From positions 1 to 33,293 of the forward strand of contig CAJOGA010000009.1 of the NCBI GenBank assembly GCA_905233855.1: a DNA stretch of 33,293 bases, in the 5' to 3' direction. The notes under the pieces were generated by a model. It saw only the letters and a list, made by a program, of their open reading frames with translations, was not told where the DNA came from and did not search any database. Shown in pieces: positions 1 to 7,856 of the stretch. The position numbers and the translations under genes are program-made. Numbering within the stretch: position 1 is the first letter of the stretch; each line of letters begins with the position of its first letter. Origin of the DNA: an uncultured Clostridia bacterium (GTDB lineage Bacteria; Bacillota; Clostridia; UBA1381; CAJOGA01).

Positions 1-1112
1 TTGAACACGCCCGACGGCATCGAGATAACAGCCTCAAGTCGGTTATTCTCTATAATTTCTTTTCTTATATCCTTATGCGCCTTTGACGAGCCGAAAAGCA
101 CGCCGTCAGGAACGATGCAAGCACATCTGCCGCCGACTTTGAGCATTCTTAAAAACAATGTAAGGAACAAAAGCTCCGTTTTCTTTGTTTTGCACACCTT
201 CAGAAGGTCTGCCGATACGGTGTCATAATCAAGGCTGCCCTTGAATGGCGGATTGGCAAGAATCAGGCTGTACTTTTCTTTATCCGTATTCTGGTCGGAA
301 AGGCTGTCACGGTACTCAATAAACGGATTCGTCACGCCATGCGTCATCATGTTCATCGCACCGATACGGAGCATTGTTCTGTCCATATCATAGCCGAAGA
401 ACATGTGGTTCATATAATGATCCTTCTTCTGATTGTTGAAAAAGATTTCCTCTTTTTTGTTCTCCTTCAGATACTCACCTGCCGCCACAAGAAAGCCGGA
501 CGTACCGCACGCCGGGTCGCATATGACATCGTCCGCATTAGGGTCCATCATCTCAACCATCATTCTGATAATGTGCCTCGGCGTCCTGAACTGTCCGTTA
601 AGTCCTGACTGGGCGATTTTTGAAAGCAGATATTCATAAGTGTCACCACGCACATCTGCTGTCTGTGTTTCATTCATAATCTGATATATCTCGTCAAGCG
701 AATCAACAACCTTTGAAAGCAGAAGCGGCGTGGGCAGCTTGAATATAGCGTCATCCATATATTTTGAATAAGCGCTGTTCTTGTCCCCGTGCAGGTTCTT
801 GATAAATGGGAAGACCAACTCCTGCACTACAGAATACATCTTTCCTGCAGGGTAGTCACGGAATACACTCCACTTCAGCTGCTGGCCGTCAACCATGCGA
901 TCGCCCGCCTGCACTTCGCCTGCAAATATGCTCTCGTAAGGCAGGCCGAGCATAGCCGCCTCCTTTGCACGCAGGTTGTCGGAATCGTCCAAATCCCGTA
1001 TAAACATAAGATATGTTATCTGCTCAATAACATCAAGCGGATTTACAAGTCCGCCTGCCGCAAAGATATCCCAAAGTCCGTCAATTTTATTTTTGAGTTC
1101 ACCTGTTATCAT
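1..1112 (-). CDS. hsdM: Type I restriction-modification system methyltransferase subunit (HsdM), partial
   Basis: This is the N-terminal 370 codons of an N6-adenine DNA methyltransferase, the modification subunit of a type I restriction-modification system. The gene runs off the left edge, so the C-terminus and any hsdS and hsdR genes lie outside. Translating the minus strand from ATG at 1112 gives one open frame to the edge. Residues 10-35 (GLWDIFAAGGLVNPLDVIEQ) match the helical HsdM N-terminal domain. The S-adenosylmethionine motif is DPACGTSGF near residues 199-207 and the catalytic motif is NPPF at 287-290, as in the N6_Mtase family. The second G of the usual DPACGTGGF is S here. The ATG overlaps the stop of the upstream Fic gene by 4 bp (ATGA), so the two are probably translationally coupled. 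The ORF track misses this gene because its stop is outside the window. Confidence 0.93.
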   Translation of the reverse strand, partial: MITGELKNKIDGLWDIFAAGGLVNPLDVIEQITYLMFIRDLDDSDNLRAKEAAMLGLPYESIFAGEVQAGDRMVDGQQLKWSVFRDYPAGKMYSVVQELVFPFIKNLHGDKNSAYSKYMDDAIFKLPTPLLLSKVVDSLDEIYQIMNETQTADVRGDTYEYLLSKIAQSGLNGQFRTPRHIIRMMVEMMDPNADDVICDPACGTSGFLVAAGEYLKENKKEEIFFNNQKKDHYMNHMFFGYDMDRTMLRIGAMNMMTHGVTNPFIEYRDSLSDQNTDKEKYSLILANPPFKGSLDYDTVSADLLKVCKTKKTELLFLTLFLRMLKVGGRCACIVPDGVLFGSSKAHKDIRKEIIENNRLEAVISMPSGVF

Positions 1113-2167
1113 TTTTCTTCCCCATTCCATACATAAGATGTGTACCGGCCGCCGCCGATTTTTATAATTTCATTCTTCTTGATAAGTTCCGCCAAGGCAC
1201 GCTGAACTGTCACCTGGCTTATATCAGGGCATTTCTGCATAATCTCTGACTTGGTTATCTTGCCGAGATTGTTCTTTATAACCTCACGGACACGCTCAGG
1301 CTTAGTCAAATTGCCTGCGGTCATAAGCTCAAGCCTCGTATTGAATTCTCTGTATGCTGAAACGATTATCCCCAGCAGATACAACACGAACGGAGCATAA
1401 TCATTTGTACCCTCATGCCAGTTATATGAACTTTCCTGCAATGTCTCATAATAGGTTTCCTTGCTGTCTGAAATCAGCTTTTCTATACTGATATATTTTC
1501 CCACATCATACCCGGCTCTGTACAGCAAAAGCGATGTAAGCAATCGGCTCATTCTGCCGTTGCCGTCGTTAAACGGATGAATGCAAAGGAAATCAAGTAT
1601 AAACATCGGGATAAGCAGTAGCTCGTCCATATCAGCGTCATTCGCTGCCTCATCAAACGCTTTGCAAAGGCTCTCAACCGCCTCGGGAGTTTCCCATGCC
1701 GAAACCGGCTGAAAGCGTATCCTTTTCGTACCGTCTGACAGTTCTTCTGCAATGACATTGTCAGAGTTTTTGAAGGTTCCGCCAATAGAAGAACCGCTGA
1801 ACTTGTACAAATCACGGTGCAGCTGAAGTATTATCGAAGGACGAAGCGGTATATACTCATAATTCTCGTGTATCGTCGCAAGCACATCTCGGTACCCGGC
1901 TATCTCTTTTTCGCTCCTTGTCCTGGGCATCGTTTTATCCTGAACAAGCTTTTTCAGGCGTTCATCGGTCGTGATGATGCCTTCAATCCTGTTCGATGCC
2001 TCTGTACTCTGTATCTTTGCAATATCAACCAACCGCTCAAGAACATCGCTTTTTGCATCAATAACACTGTCATGCTTGCCCTTATATTCGTGAATGGTCG
2101 TAAGCATCGCAACTACATCAGGGGTTAATAACTTTTTATAATTATTTTTGTAATCAAATTTCCTCAT
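1109..2167 (-). CDS. Fic-domain protein (probable AMPylase) with C-terminal winged helix
   Basis: A 352-residue Fic-family protein. The Fic active-site motif HPFNDGNGRMSR lies at residues 197-208, with the catalytic histidine and the phosphate-binding loop intact. An N-terminal helix carries SNRIEG at 58-63, fitting the (S/T)xxxE(G/N) inhibitory motif of Fic proteins that hold their own alpha-inh helix. Family knowledge therefore suggests an adenylyltransferase that is normally self-inhibited. Residues about 288-345 look like a winged-helix DNA-binding domain, seen in many Fic proteins of this length. The start ATG has AAGGGA upstream. The gene is first in a transcript that continues into hsdM with a 4-bp overlap, so it belongs to the restriction-modification locus. 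Its target is unknown. It could regulate the locus, modify one of its subunits, or act as a guard toxin. Confidence 0.9.
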   Translation of the reverse strand: MRKFDYKNNYKKLLTPDVVAMLTTIHEYKGKHDSVIDAKSDVLERLVDIAKIQSTEASNRIEGIITTDERLKKLVQDKTMPRTRSEKEIAGYRDVLATIHENYEYIPLRPSIILQLHRDLYKFSGSSIGGTFKNSDNVIAEELSDGTKRIRFQPVSAWETPEAVESLCKAFDEAANDADMDELLLIPMFILDFLCIHPFNDGNGRMSRLLTSLLLYRAGYDVGKYISIEKLISDSKETYYETLQESSYNWHEGTNDYAPFVLYLLGIIVSAYREFNTRLELMTAGNLTKPERVREVIKNNLGKITKSEIMQKCPDISQVTVQRALAELIKKNEIIKIGGGRYTSYVWNGEEK

Positions 2168-2209
2168 AATAAATCCCTTTTATTTTTTATTATACTTCCA
2201 TACATTTAC

Positions 2210-2238
2210 ACCATACCACTAATTGTATCGCACGTCAA
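2210..2238 (-). promoter_or_regulatory. Predicted sigma-A promoter of fic-hsdM
   Basis: On the minus strand TTGACG (2233-2238) is followed, after 17 bp, by TATGGT (2210-2215). The predicted start lies about 35 bp before the Fic ATG. The -10 box is imperfect. The hexamer GTATGG occurs twice nearby, which could be a regulator site but is unproven. Confidence 0.5.
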
Positions 2239-2357
2239 GCTTAATTTTATCATTTTTATAATATTGATTAAATTAAAGCGTTTTGTAATGATATGGAACT
2301 GCGTCTGTGTCTGAATTATTTTACTTATTTTAGGGTCAAAAGTTTCATATTTGATGA

Positions 2358-2387
2358 CAATTATTATAACTATACTTATAATAATTG
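2358..2387. repeat. AT-rich perfect inverted repeat
   Basis: CAATTATTATAA and TTATAATAATTG form a perfect 12-bp inverted repeat around a 6-nt centre. It lies between the lysS terminator and the fic promoter. It has no T-run, so it is unlikely to be a terminator. It could be an operator or simply a feature of AT-rich spacer DNA. Confidence 0.5.
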
Positions 2388-2424
2388 CTCAATTTCAACG
2401 AACATTCGTCCACTTATTGCACAT

Positions 2425-2458
2425 AAAAAAGACGCCGCCATTCTCAAGCAACGTCTTT
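2425..2458 (-). terminator. Intrinsic terminator of lysS
   Basis: Read on the minus strand, AAAGACGTTGCT pairs with GGCGGCGTCTTT (three G-U pairs) around a 7-nt loop and is followed by a run of T. It sits about 100 bp past the lysS stop codon. Confidence 0.8.
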
Positions 2459-2557
2459 GTGTTATGCATATTAAATTCAGCTCTTAAATTTTCAAAAGTG
2501 GTAAAAAAGTGGTAAACACAATTACCGCCACACGCAAAACCGCACTGTTAAGCCATT

Positions 2558-4036
2558 TTATTTATCAAGTGGCTTCATTGTCGGGAAGAGCAGCACGTCT
2601 CTTATAGCAGGAGAGTCAGTAAGCAGCATACACATGCGGTCGATACCGAATCCGATACCTCCTGTAGGAGGCATGCCTATTTCCAATGCACGCATAAAAT
2701 CTTCATCGGTTGTATTCGCTTCCTCGTCGCCTTGAGCAAGCTGTTCCTCCTGTGCTTTAAAGCGTTCACGCTGATCTATAGGATCGTTCAGCTCGGAATA
2801 CGCATTAGCCATCTCCCAACCGTTCATGAAAAATTCAAAGCGTTCAACATATTCAGGATTATCAGGCTTTTTCTTTGTAAGCGGAGAAATCTCAACAGGA
2901 TGATCCATAACAAATGTAGGCTGAATTAAGTGCTCTTCAACATATTTTTCAAAGAACAAATTCAAAATATCGCCCTTTTTATGACGCTCCTCATATTCTA
3001 CCTTATGTTCATCGGCTGCTTTTCGTGCTTCATCGAGAGTGTGTATACCGTTAAAGTCCACACCTGAATACTTTTTAACAGCCTCAACCATTGTTATGCG
3101 TTCAAATGGTTTGCCTAAATCCATCTCTATACCGTTATATACTATTTTTGTTGTACCAAGTACCGTCTGTGCCAGATGACGATACAGATTTTCGGTGAGC
3201 TCCATCATACCGTGATAGTCGGTATATGCCTGATACAGTTCCATCAGTGTAAATTCCGGGTTATGACGTGTATCCAGTCCTTCGTTTCTGAACACTCTGC
3301 CTATCTCATACACTCTGTCCATTCCGCCAACTATAAGACGTTTCAGATACAATTCCAGCGAAATTCTTAATTTAAAGTTTTCGTCCAAAGCGTTGAAATG
3401 AGTTTCAAACGGTCTTGCAGCCGCACCGCCTGCATTGGAAACGAGCATCGGAGTTTCAACCTCCAAAAAACCCAATCCGTTCAAATATGCACGAATTGCG
3501 GATATAATCTGCGAACGCTTAACAAAAGTGTCTTTAACGTCTGCGTTCATTATAAGGTCTATATATCTTTGACGATATCTCAGGTCGGTGTCTGTCATAC
3601 CGTGGAATTTTTCCGGCAACGGCAACAGCGATTTTGACAGCATTGTTATCTTGTCAACCTTCACAGATACCTGCCCCGTCTGAGTGCGGAACACCACTCC
3701 TTCAGCACCTACAATATCGCCTATATCGTACTTTTTAAACAAAGCGTACTCATCATCGCCAAGCAGATCCTTCTTTACAAAAAGCTGTATTTTACCTTCG
3801 TTATCCTGCATGTCGCAAAAGCCTACTTTGCCCATGCCGCGTTTTGACATCAATCTGCCCGCTACGCTTACACGTTTGCCTTCCAAATCATCAAAACCGT
3901 CAAGAATTTGTTTTGACGAATGTGTTTGTTCGTATTTTGTTATATCAAAAGGATTTTTATTCATCTGTTGCAGTTCAGCCAATTTATCACGGCGTATCTG
4001 CAATATTTCCGATAAGTTTTGTTCGTTATTTTCCAT
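2558..4036 (-). CDS. lysS: Lysyl-tRNA synthetase, class II
   Basis: A 492-residue class II lysyl-tRNA synthetase, which charges tRNA-Lys with lysine in the cytoplasm. An N-terminal OB-fold anticodon-binding domain covers about residues 50-150 (GKRVSVAGRLMSKRGMGKVG). The class II motifs follow: motif 1 around RYRQRYIDL, motif 2 as RVFRNEGLDTRHNPEF, and motif 3 as GIGFGIDRMCMLL near the C-terminus. Length is normal for the family. The ATG is preceded by the GGGGAGGAAT-type site and a leader of only about 40 nt, so there is no room for a T-box. It is transcribed alone, between the secDF terminator upstream and its own terminator downstream. Confidence 0.97.
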   Translation of the reverse strand: MENNEQNLSEILQIRRDKLAELQQMNKNPFDITKYEQTHSSKQILDGFDDLEGKRVSVAGRLMSKRGMGKVGFCDMQDNEGKIQLFVKKDLLGDDEYALFKKYDIGDIVGAEGVVFRTQTGQVSVKVDKITMLSKSLLPLPEKFHGMTDTDLRYRQRYIDLIMNADVKDTFVKRSQIISAIRAYLNGLGFLEVETPMLVSNAGGAAARPFETHFNALDENFKLRISLELYLKRLIVGGMDRVYEIGRVFRNEGLDTRHNPEFTLMELYQAYTDYHGMMELTENLYRHLAQTVLGTTKIVYNGIEMDLGKPFERITMVEAVKKYSGVDFNGIHTLDEARKAADEHKVEYEERHKKGDILNLFFEKYVEEHLIQPTFVMDHPVEISPLTKKKPDNPEYVERFEFFMNGWEMANAYSELNDPIDQRERFKAQEEQLAQGDEEANTTDEDFMRALEIGMPPTGGIGFGIDRMCMLLTDSPAIRDVLLFPTMKPLDK

Positions 4037-4084
4037 TATACAATTCCTCCCCGGAGTTTTTTATACACATGTCTACGAATGATA

Positions 4085-4113
4085 ATTATACATCAAACCC
4101 TAAATTTTTACAA
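4085..4113 (-). promoter_or_regulatory. Predicted sigma-A promoter of lysS
   Basis: On the minus strand TTGTAA (4108-4113), a 17-bp spacer, and a perfect TATAAT (4085-4090). The resulting leader is about 40 nt. Confidence 0.65.
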
Positions 4114-4134
4114 TACATTTTTTAAAATTTAAGC

Positions 4135-4174
4135 AAAAACCGGAACACAGCGTATAACAGCACCATGTTCCGGT
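4135..4174 (-). terminator. Intrinsic terminator of secD-secF
   Basis: On the minus strand ACCGGAACA pairs perfectly with TGTTCCGGT (9 bp) and is followed by TTTTT. It lies 25 bp past the secF stop and separates this operon from lysS. Confidence 0.82.
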
Positions 4175-4199
4175 ATGTTCTATCAATCAGCTAAACCGA

Positions 4200-5090
4200 T
4201 TATCTGGATTTTTTCTGTTTCTGAGAAAGTCTTTCGGTTTCTTTCCATGCTGCCCACAACGGACTTGCAACAAATATAGATGTATAAGTACCTATGATAA
4301 CACCTATGATAAGCGGAAATGCAAAGTCTTTAACCGACGGAACACCAAGAATGTAAAGCAACACTATTGTTATGAGCGTTGTTATACTTGTGTTTATCGA
4401 ACGTGTGATAGACTGTGCTATGCTTCGGTCAACAATTGTGTTGTAGCTCTCCTTTTTGGACATTCTTACATTTTCACGTATTCTGTCAAAGATAACTATT
4501 GTATCGTTGATGGAATAACCTATGATTGTAAGGATTGCCGCAACGAAGGTTGTGTTGATAGGCACTTGGAATGTAACGTATACCGAAACCATAACAAGTA
4601 CGTTCATAAGCAATGTTACAACCGCCATAACGCCGGAACGCCATTCAAAACGTATGCTGATATATACAAGCATCAACAATGCCGCAATTAAGGCAAACAA
4701 CAAAGCTTTTTGTTGCATCTCTATACCAAAGTTAGGCGATGCCGTTGAAGTTGACAACGGTTGTTCCTCTGTAAGAGAGAACTTTTCTTTTACGGCTGCA
4801 AACACAGCATCTTTTTGTTCGTCTGTGATAGGAACTGTTTTTATCATCATCTGATTTGTGCTGACGCTTTGAACGGTAGCGTCTATACCGGTTGCGGCTT
4901 TGACAGCGTCTTTAACCGCTTCGTTAGTCATATCTGCTTTACCTTCTGTAGCGACTGTCATTTTAACACCGCCGACAAAGTCTATGTCCATGTTAAAACC
5001 GCCGTTAACGAAATAGAAAACAACGCCGATAGCTATTATGATTATAGGGAGCAAAAGAAACCAAACCTTATTCTTTGTAAAACTAAACAT
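4200..5090 (-). CDS. secF: Protein translocase subunit SecF
   Basis: A 296-residue membrane protein that works with SecD to use the ion gradient to pull proteins out through SecYEG. The first membrane segment is at residues 10-29, followed by the SecF motif DIDFVGGVKM at 35-44, an outer domain to about 125, and five more membrane segments. The conserved IGYSINDTIVIFDRIREN lies at 189-206. The ATG overlaps the secD stop by 8 bp (ATGTTTAG) and has an AGGGGG site inside secD, so translation is probably coupled. Separate secD and secF genes are usual in Clostridia, unlike the fused gene of Bacillus. Confidence 0.95.
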   Translation of the reverse strand: MFSFTKNKVWFLLLPIIIIAIGVVFYFVNGGFNMDIDFVGGVKMTVATEGKADMTNEAVKDAVKAATGIDATVQSVSTNQMMIKTVPITDEQKDAVFAAVKEKFSLTEEQPLSTSTASPNFGIEMQQKALLFALIAALLMLVYISIRFEWRSGVMAVVTLLMNVLVMVSVYVTFQVPINTTFVAAILTIIGYSINDTIVIFDRIRENVRMSKKESYNTIVDRSIAQSITRSINTSITTLITIVLLYILGVPSVKDFAFPLIIGVIIGTYTSIFVASPLWAAWKETERLSQKQKKSR

Positions 5091-6375
5091 TTTTAGATTC
5101 CCCCTTAACTCCGTATAAGAAACGATTTTTTATATTCAAGTTCACAATTTGTTTTAACAAGAATCTTGTAACAAACATTGCAGTGAACAAGCTTACTACA
5201 GTACCTATTATCAAAGTGATTGCAAAGCCCTTAACCGTTCCTATGTTGGAGAAGTAAAGAACTACAGCAGCGATAAGAGTGGTTATGTTAGCATCCAATA
5301 TAGCCCACATAGCTCTGTTAAAACCGGCATCTACCGACGCACCAACCGTTTTACCGAGTCTGAGTTCGTCTTTTATACGTTCAAACACGATAACGTTGGC
5401 ATCAACCGCCATACCTATCGACAGCACAATACCCGCTATACCGGAAAGGCTTAAGTTTACTCTGAAAATACCGATTATAAACGCAACCAATGCAATATAG
5501 AAAGCAAGTGCGATACTTGATACCAAACCCGGTAATCTGTATATCAATATCATGAACAACATGATAAACAATATACCCCAGAAAGCTGCGGTGATGCTTG
5601 AAGGCAATGCCTTTTCACCAAGCTGAGGACCTATAGAGTCTTTTGTTAATATACTTAATTTAAACGGCAACTGACCGGATTTGATTTGGTTTGCAAGGTC
5701 TTTAGCCGTTGCCGGTGTGAACGAACCGGATATAACGCATGAGTCCGAATCTATTTTTTCGTTAACCATAGGCGAAGAAATCATAGTTTCGTCCATGAAT
5801 ATCGAAATGTAGTTTTTACCCTCACTTGTTCTTGCAACTGCAGCAGCTGTTGCGTCTGCAAATTTTTCAACTGCTTCCGGTGTGAATTCAACTATTACAT
5901 GAGGAATAGAGTTTGAATTTGAGGCAACAGGTCCGAATTCGTATTTCGCACTTTTTATGTCTGTTGCACCGTCAAGCAATATATTGCCGTCAGCATCTCT
6001 GAAAGTAAGCTGAGCTGTGCTTCCCAAAAGGTTTGCAGCTTCATCGGTGTCGAAAACCGACGGTATTTCAACGGTTATTTTGTTACCGTCTATGCTTATA
6101 CTGTTTTCGGTGTAACCTTTGCCGAGCAAACGTGCATTGAATATTGAACGCACAACATCCATCTGTTCCTTGGACGGCACAAGATTTTCATCTTCCGCAA
6201 CGAAAGTGATTATAGAACCACCGGCAAGGTCTATACCCTGTTTAATGCCCTGATCCTTATCAAAAACTCCGCCATAGCTGTATCCGGCTATATTTATGCC
6301 CGCAAAAGCAACAACATTCAATGCCGCTATCACAAGGACAAAAATAACAATCCAGATGATACTTTTTGTCTTCAT
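5083..6375 (-). CDS. secD: Protein translocase subunit SecD
   Basis: A 430-residue partner of SecF in the accessory SecDF complex of the general secretion pathway. It has an N-terminal membrane segment (residues 6-27), the SecD signature GIDLAGGSIITF at about 48-59, a large outer domain to about 245, and five C-terminal membrane segments. The motif GIAGIVLSIGMAVDANVIVF marks the proton-path segment. GGGAGG lies 12 nt before the ATG. A strong promoter sits 184 bp upstream, leaving a leader of about 175 nt that contains an inverted repeat (6430-6471). Confidence 0.95.
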   Translation of the reverse strand: MKTKSIIWIVIFVLVIAALNVVAFAGINIAGYSYGGVFDKDQGIKQGIDLAGGSIITFVAEDENLVPSKEQMDVVRSIFNARLLGKGYTENSISIDGNKITVEIPSVFDTDEAANLLGSTAQLTFRDADGNILLDGATDIKSAKYEFGPVASNSNSIPHVIVEFTPEAVEKFADATAAAVARTSEGKNYISIFMDETMISSPMVNEKIDSDSCVISGSFTPATAKDLANQIKSGQLPFKLSILTKDSIGPQLGEKALPSSITAAFWGILFIMLFMILIYRLPGLVSSIALAFYIALVAFIIGIFRVNLSLSGIAGIVLSIGMAVDANVIVFERIKDELRLGKTVGASVDAGFNRAMWAILDANITTLIAAVVLYFSNIGTVKGFAITLIIGTVVSLFTAMFVTRFLLKQIVNLNIKNRFLYGVKGESKNV

Positions 6376-6429
6376 CAGTGTAAAATCCTCCCTTTAATTG
6401 TATCGGCTCCGCATTTAAAACGCTTCCCG

Positions 6430-6471
6430 ATATTAACACACCTTACACAATTTTAAAGTATGTGTTAATAT
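6430..6471 (-). repeat. Inverted repeat in the secD leader
   Basis: ATATTAACACA and TGTGTTAATAT form a perfect 11-bp inverted repeat with a 20-nt loop, about 55 nt before the secD start. It lies inside the predicted transcript and lacks a terminator-like T-run. A 12-bp perfect palindrome GACAAATTTGTC sits further upstream at 6506-6517. An RNA regulatory role is possible but not shown. Confidence 0.5.
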
Positions 6472-6558
6472 GTTATTTATGTTTTTATCAGCAGCTCTGC
6501 GTAAGGACAAATTTGTCATACTCACAAAACCGCACCGTAAAAACAAACACCTTTGTAT

Positions 6559-6587
6559 ATTATAACTGCAATAGCGTTTTTAGTCAA
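6559..6587 (-). promoter_or_regulatory. Predicted sigma-A promoter of secD-secF
   Basis: On the minus strand TTGACT (6582-6587), a 17-bp spacer, and a perfect TATAAT (6559-6564). It begins 34 bp past the aldolase stop; no clear terminator separates the two genes. Confidence 0.75.
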
Positions 6588-6620
6588 TACAAAAATTCCC
6601 TTATTATTTTAAAAAATTCA

Positions 6621-7634
6621 TTATTTAGCCAAACTTTTTCTGTATTTTTCGCTTTCCCAGTTGTTTATAAAGTCTATGCCTGCCTGACCCATCGTGTGTA
6701 TTCCGAGACCTTTTTTCTCTATTGCATCTATAACAAATATGTATGCCAAAAGCGTTTCTTCAACAGTTTCCGCCTCCGACGCAGAAACATCGTAGCACAA
6801 TTTACCGCCTTCATATTTGATTTTTCCGTCTTTGAGGTTGCTGTTTAAGTAAACCAACTGGTCCGGATAAAGTGCAAACTCGTCAAAAACGGTTATAGGA
6901 TGCGTTTTCAGAAATTCTTCCACAAACGGTGTTTTGCTCACAAATTTATCGCCTTCCCGATCAAGTTTAAGAGCAGGAAAATCGTCTATGCCAAGATATT
7001 CTTTTATGGTGTTGTTGACGTCATAGTGCAGGGCAAGTGCCTCGTCGGCATCGTCGCTTGTTGTAACAAGACCGTGATTTTCCATAAACACAACAGACGG
7101 GAAAACGCCTGTTCCCTTCTTGCATTTTTCAATTTCTTCGTGCATTTTAAGCGTTAAGCTAAAGCCCGGATTTATGTAAGGTATCCATATCATTTCATAA
7201 GGTTTACCTGCAAGGATTTTTCTTGCAAGTGCCTCGCCGCCGTTACTGCAACAAACTATATTTGCATATACCGGATGTGTGTGTACAACGTATTTTTTCA
7301 GTATTGAATGGAATCCTGCTTCAACCGACGGACGTAATTTTTTTAGTCCTTCAATATCCAATATGTTCTGCGACACAAAAGCGGAGCTTTCCTTTTCCAA
7401 ATCAACATCACGCGATGTGTCGACAGTTTTATGATACTGTGCTATGTTTTTGTAGTCCACAACAACGTACCCGTCCGTCGGTGTAATCTGCTTTAATTTG
7501 AACCCCGACGCTTTAACGGCCATTTGACGGTCGTCCAGCTTGACCGACGTATTTCCGCCGCCGCCCTGGGTATAGTCTATCTTTGTGCCGACAGACGAAG
7601 ATATCTTTTCAAGATTTTTTAAAAGTTCATTCAT
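6621..7634 (-). CDS. Class II aldolase/adducin family protein
   Basis: A 337-residue member of the zinc-dependent class II aldolase family (fuculose- and rhamnulose-phosphate aldolases and relatives). The motif GGGGNTSVKL at residues 24-33 is the phosphate-binding turn. HTH at 118-120 and the histidine of ENHG at 187 supply the three zinc ligands, and E106 in RPSVEAGFH is the likely catalytic acid. It is longer than plain fuculose aldolase (about 215 residues). The sequence feel is closest to the aldolase half of the RhaD/YuxG type of bifunctional enzyme, but no dehydrogenase domain is present. Substrate is unknown and no sugar kinase or isomerase gene is adjacent. The start has AAGGGGAG upstream and a promoter at 7687-7715. 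Confidence 0.85.
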   Translation of the reverse strand: MNELLKNLEKISSSVGTKIDYTQGGGGNTSVKLDDRQMAVKASGFKLKQITPTDGYVVVDYKNIAQYHKTVDTSRDVDLEKESSAFVSQNILDIEGLKKLRPSVEAGFHSILKKYVVHTHPVYANIVCCSNGGEALARKILAGKPYEMIWIPYINPGFSLTLKMHEEIEKCKKGTGVFPSVVFMENHGLVTTSDDADEALALHYDVNNTIKEYLGIDDFPALKLDREGDKFVSKTPFVEEFLKTHPITVFDEFALYPDQLVYLNSNLKDGKIKYEGGKLCYDVSASEAETVEETLLAYIFVIDAIEKKGLGIHTMGQAGIDFINNWESEKYRKSLAK

Positions 7635-7686
7635 TATAATACTGTCTCCCCTTCACAAATTATAATCTCACATCGGATTTAATTTT

Positions 7687-7715
7687 ATTATAAATATTTG
7701 TAAATATCAATACAA
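7687..7715 (-). promoter_or_regulatory. Predicted sigma-A promoter of the aldolase gene
   Basis: On the minus strand TTGTAT (7710-7715), a 17-bp spacer, and a perfect TATAAT (7687-7692), about 45 bp before the start codon. Confidence 0.6.
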
Positions 7716-7783
7716 AAATCAATATTTTTTGTCATGCGGTGCAAATTGTCCGGCAAAAAGATGCATAAAAATTCAAAAATGTG

Positions 7784-7812
7784 TTGATTTTATCGTGATA
7801 CAGTGTTAAAGT
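7784..7812 (+). promoter_or_regulatory. Possible promoter of the ABC transporter operon
   Basis: TTGATT (7784-7789), a 17-bp spacer, and TAAAGT (7807-7812), which matches only four bases of the -10 consensus. It lies about 45 bp before the lipoprotein start. A weak -10 could mean control by an activator. Confidence 0.4.
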
Positions 7813-7856
7813 AATAGATACCAAATATTACACATATAAAAAGGAGATAAGAAGAA

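Larger units (their letters stand above)
2168..2557. other. Intergenic region between lysS and the Fic gene
   Basis: A 390-bp gene-free stretch. From left to right it holds the likely promoter of the fic-hsdM transcript, an AT-rich perfect inverted repeat (2358-2387) and the terminator of lysS (2425-2458). Next to the lysS stop is a short direct repeat of aagtggtaaa. No credible ORF was found; the 64-aa plus-strand ORF in the track has no recognisable content. Confidence 0.6.

Noticed and set aside
1-1167. Plus-strand ORFs at 1-228, 339-639 and 789-1167.
   Set aside because: All are antisense shadows of the hsdM frame, which has clear methyltransferase motifs throughout.
4037-4134. T-box or riboswitch before lysS.
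   Set aside because: The leader after the predicted promoter is only about 40 nt, too short for a T-box.
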